DNA of 64,000 nucleotides from positions 248,001 through 312,000 of the forward strand of contig NZ_JPRD01000011.1 in assembly GCF_000817815.1 (NCBI RefSeq), given 5' to 3'. This DNA is from Vibrio owensii CAIM 1854 = LMG 25443. GTDB taxonomy: Bacteria > Pseudomonadota > Gammaproteobacteria > Enterobacterales > Vibrionaceae. Every line of letters begins with the position of its first letter. Position 1 is the first letter of the stretch. Of this stretch, positions 62,652 to 64,000 are shown piece by piece. The position numbers and the translations under genes are program-made. Below the pieces are notes generated by a model that worked only from the letters and a program-made list of their open reading frames with translations, made no database searches and was not told where the DNA came from.

Positions 62652-63613
62652 TGTTTTGGTACGCCGTAAGACGTCTTAATCTGTTTGTCATCACTTTGAT
62701 GATTCTCACGTTAGTGGGCTTTTCACTCCTGCGTTTGGATCCCACTTCCCACTGGGCAAACGTTGAGTTTTGGTCGGGTTGGCAAAGTTATTTAGTCGAG
62801 TTGTCTCAGCTTAACTTCGGCATCAGTAAAAATGGCAATCCAATTTACGAAGAGCTCGCTGTCGTTTTCCCTGCGACGTTAGAGCTGTGTTTCTTTGCAT
62901 TCATAGTGTCGCTACTTATCGGTATCCCACTTGGTACCATTGCAGGTATGAAGCAAGGTAAATGGCTCGATACTAGTATCTCGTTTGTGTCAATGTCGGG
63001 TTATTCTGCGCCAATCTTCTGGGTTGCTCTAATGCTGATTATGGTGTTTTCGCTTCAGTATCACGTGTTCCCAGTTGCAGGACGCTATGACCTACTTTAT
63101 GAAATCGACCACGTCACAGGATTCGCCATCATTGATGCTTTCATGGCAAAAGGTGAATACCGAGCACACGCGCTACAAAGTGTTATTGAGCATATGATTT
63201 TACCATGTTTGGTATTGGCATTAACGCCAACCACTCAGGTCATTGGCTTAATGCGAGCATCAGTTGCAGAGGTGATGAGTCAAAACTACATCCGTGCCGC
63301 GCGAATCAAAGGTTTGTCGAACCGCGAGATCGTGACTCAACACGTACTTCGTAATGCGATTCCACCCATCATTCCAAAGGTTGGGGTTCAACTTTCGAGC
63401 ATGATTACTCTCGCGATCATCACTGAATCCATCTTCAACTGGCCTGGCATTGGCCGCTGGTTGTTAGACGCCCTTTCCAATCAAGATTATGCTTCGATTC
63501 AAGCGGGTGTAATGGTTCTAGCAACTCTTGTTTTAACTGCCAACATCCTTTCGGATCTGATTGGTGCCATGATTAACCCTCTGGTGAGAAAGGAATGGTA
63601 TGCTAACAAATAA
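62651..63613 (+). CDS. sapB: SapB ABC-transporter permease
   Basis: This 320-residue inner-membrane protein matches E. coli SapB (321). It has about six helices and the DppB-type coupling loop YIRAARIKGLSNREIVTQHVL. The start overlaps the sapA stop and the end overlaps sapC by 14 bases. It forms half of the channel with SapC. Confidence 0.93.
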   Translation: MFWYAVRRLNLFVITLMILTLVGFSLLRLDPTSHWANVEFWSGWQSYLVELSQLNFGISKNGNPIYEELAVVFPATLELCFFAFIVSLLIGIPLGTIAGMKQGKWLDTSISFVSMSGYSAPIFWVALMLIMVFSLQYHVFPVAGRYDLLYEIDHVTGFAIIDAFMAKGEYRAHALQSVIEHMILPCLVLALTPTTQVIGLMRASVAEVMSQNYIRAARIKGLSNREIVTQHVLRNAIPPIIPKVGVQLSSMITLAIITESIFNWPGIGRWLLDALSNQDYASIQAGVMVLATLVLTANILSDLIGAMINPLVRKEWYANK

Positions 63614-64000
63614 CGTTTATCAGGAAGAACGCATTCCGACTCAGTTCGAACGTTTCTGGCGCAGCTACCGTGCGAACAGCTTGGCAATGTTCGGCTTGTG
63701 GTGTTTGGCTTTCGTTGTACTGATTACCATCTTTGCTCCACTGCTAGCACCCTACGATCCGCAAGCGCAATCGGGTGAATTACTGGTTCCGCCATCATGG
63801 GCACCGGCAGGCACTGTTGATTACTTTTTAGGAACCGATGACTTAGGTCGTGACATTCTTTCACGCCTTATCATGGGCTCTCAGTTGACGTTTGGCGCAG
63901 CGGTTGCAATCACAGCAATTGCAGCTCTTATCGGTTGCTTTATTGGCGTGTTAGCGGGTATGACCAAAGGCCTTTTGTCTAGCACACTGAACCACCTTCT
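63600..64000 (+). CDS. sapC: SapC ABC-transporter permease, N-terminal part (cut by window edge)
   Basis: The frame from the ATG at 63600 stays open to the window end, coding for about 133 residues. It has FWRSYRANSLAMFGLWCLAF, FAPLLAPYDPQAQSGELLVP and FLGTDDLGRDILSRLIMGSQ, typical of DppC-type permeases. The coupling loop lies beyond the edge. It overlaps sapB by 14 bases. sapD and sapF are expected next. Confidence 0.92.
   Translation, partial: MLTNNVYQEERIPTQFERFWRSYRANSLAMFGLWCLAFVVLITIFAPLLAPYDPQAQSGELLVPPSWAPAGTVDYFLGTDDLGRDILSRLIMGSQLTFGAAVAITAIAALIGCFIGVLAGMTKGLLSSTLNHL

Noticed and set aside
1..64000. tRNA, rRNA, CRISPR arrays, IS elements, prophage or integron sites
   Set aside because: I looked for cloverleaf sequences, regular spaced repeats, transposases, integrases and attC-like repeats and saw none.

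Overview
The window is chromosomal DNA from a Vibrio, most probably a member of the harveyi clade (V. parahaemolyticus, V. alginolyticus or a close relative). The evidence is gammaproteobacterial gene order of the E. coli type (bcr-rsuA-radD, pspF divergent from pspABC next to sapABC, norR next to hcp-hcr), protein sequences of vibrio character, a secreted lipase with its foldase, and about 45% GC by eye. I saw no rRNA, tRNA, CRISPR array, transposase or phage gene. Genes are dense, strands alternate, and many operons end in clear intrinsic terminators.

Layout. 1-4.3 kb: a MATE exporter cut by the left edge, an SDR/DUF2867 protein and a patatin-lysophospholipase fusion. 4.4-9.3 kb: a probable DUF2913 protein coupled to Bcr, RsuA and RadD, with a hairpin-rich 470-base gap between bcr and rsuA. 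9.3-15.6 kb: a diguanylate cyclase, a PepSY protein plus OmpR-type two-component system, and a convergent glycosyltransferase with a DedA-LssY_C fusion. 15.6-23.2 kb: L25 with a structured leader, two GNATs, a 5'-nucleotidase-type lipoprotein, small proteins and a SulP transporter. 23.5-24.2 kb: a membrane-protein gene broken by an in-frame TGA.

24.3-35.8 kb is the most interesting part. A TtrSR-like two-component system faces a long run of rightward genes: a tandem rhodanese, a flavoprotein carrying an HdrC-like iron-sulfur tail, an HdrB-like CCG protein, a TVP38 membrane protein, an ABC importer (YnjBCD-like) and a CDP-alcohol phosphatidyltransferase (YnjF-like). The divergent promoter region carries a perfect NarL/NarP 7-2-7 site, an FNR-like site and a separate dyad. 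I read this as an anaerobic, nitrate-responsive sulfur or disulfide redox system whose substrate is not known. It is followed by norR-hcp-hcr, the nitric-oxide response, with a sigma-54 promoter and NorR-like sites ahead of hcp. Between the two lies an unlisted 50-residue membrane-peptide gene whose ribosome binding site sits inside a hairpin.

41-52.8 kb: a small secreted protein in AT-rich DNA, a methyltransferase, a pseudouridine synthase, a chemoreceptor, a sodium-coupled transporter, cardiolipin synthase, MetC, lipase with foldase, and Tag. 52.8-58 kb: an RND efflux pump with two adaptor lipoproteins. 58.2-60.8 kb: the phage-shock genes pspABC with divergent pspF. 61-64 kb: sapA, sapB and the start of sapC, cut by the right edge.
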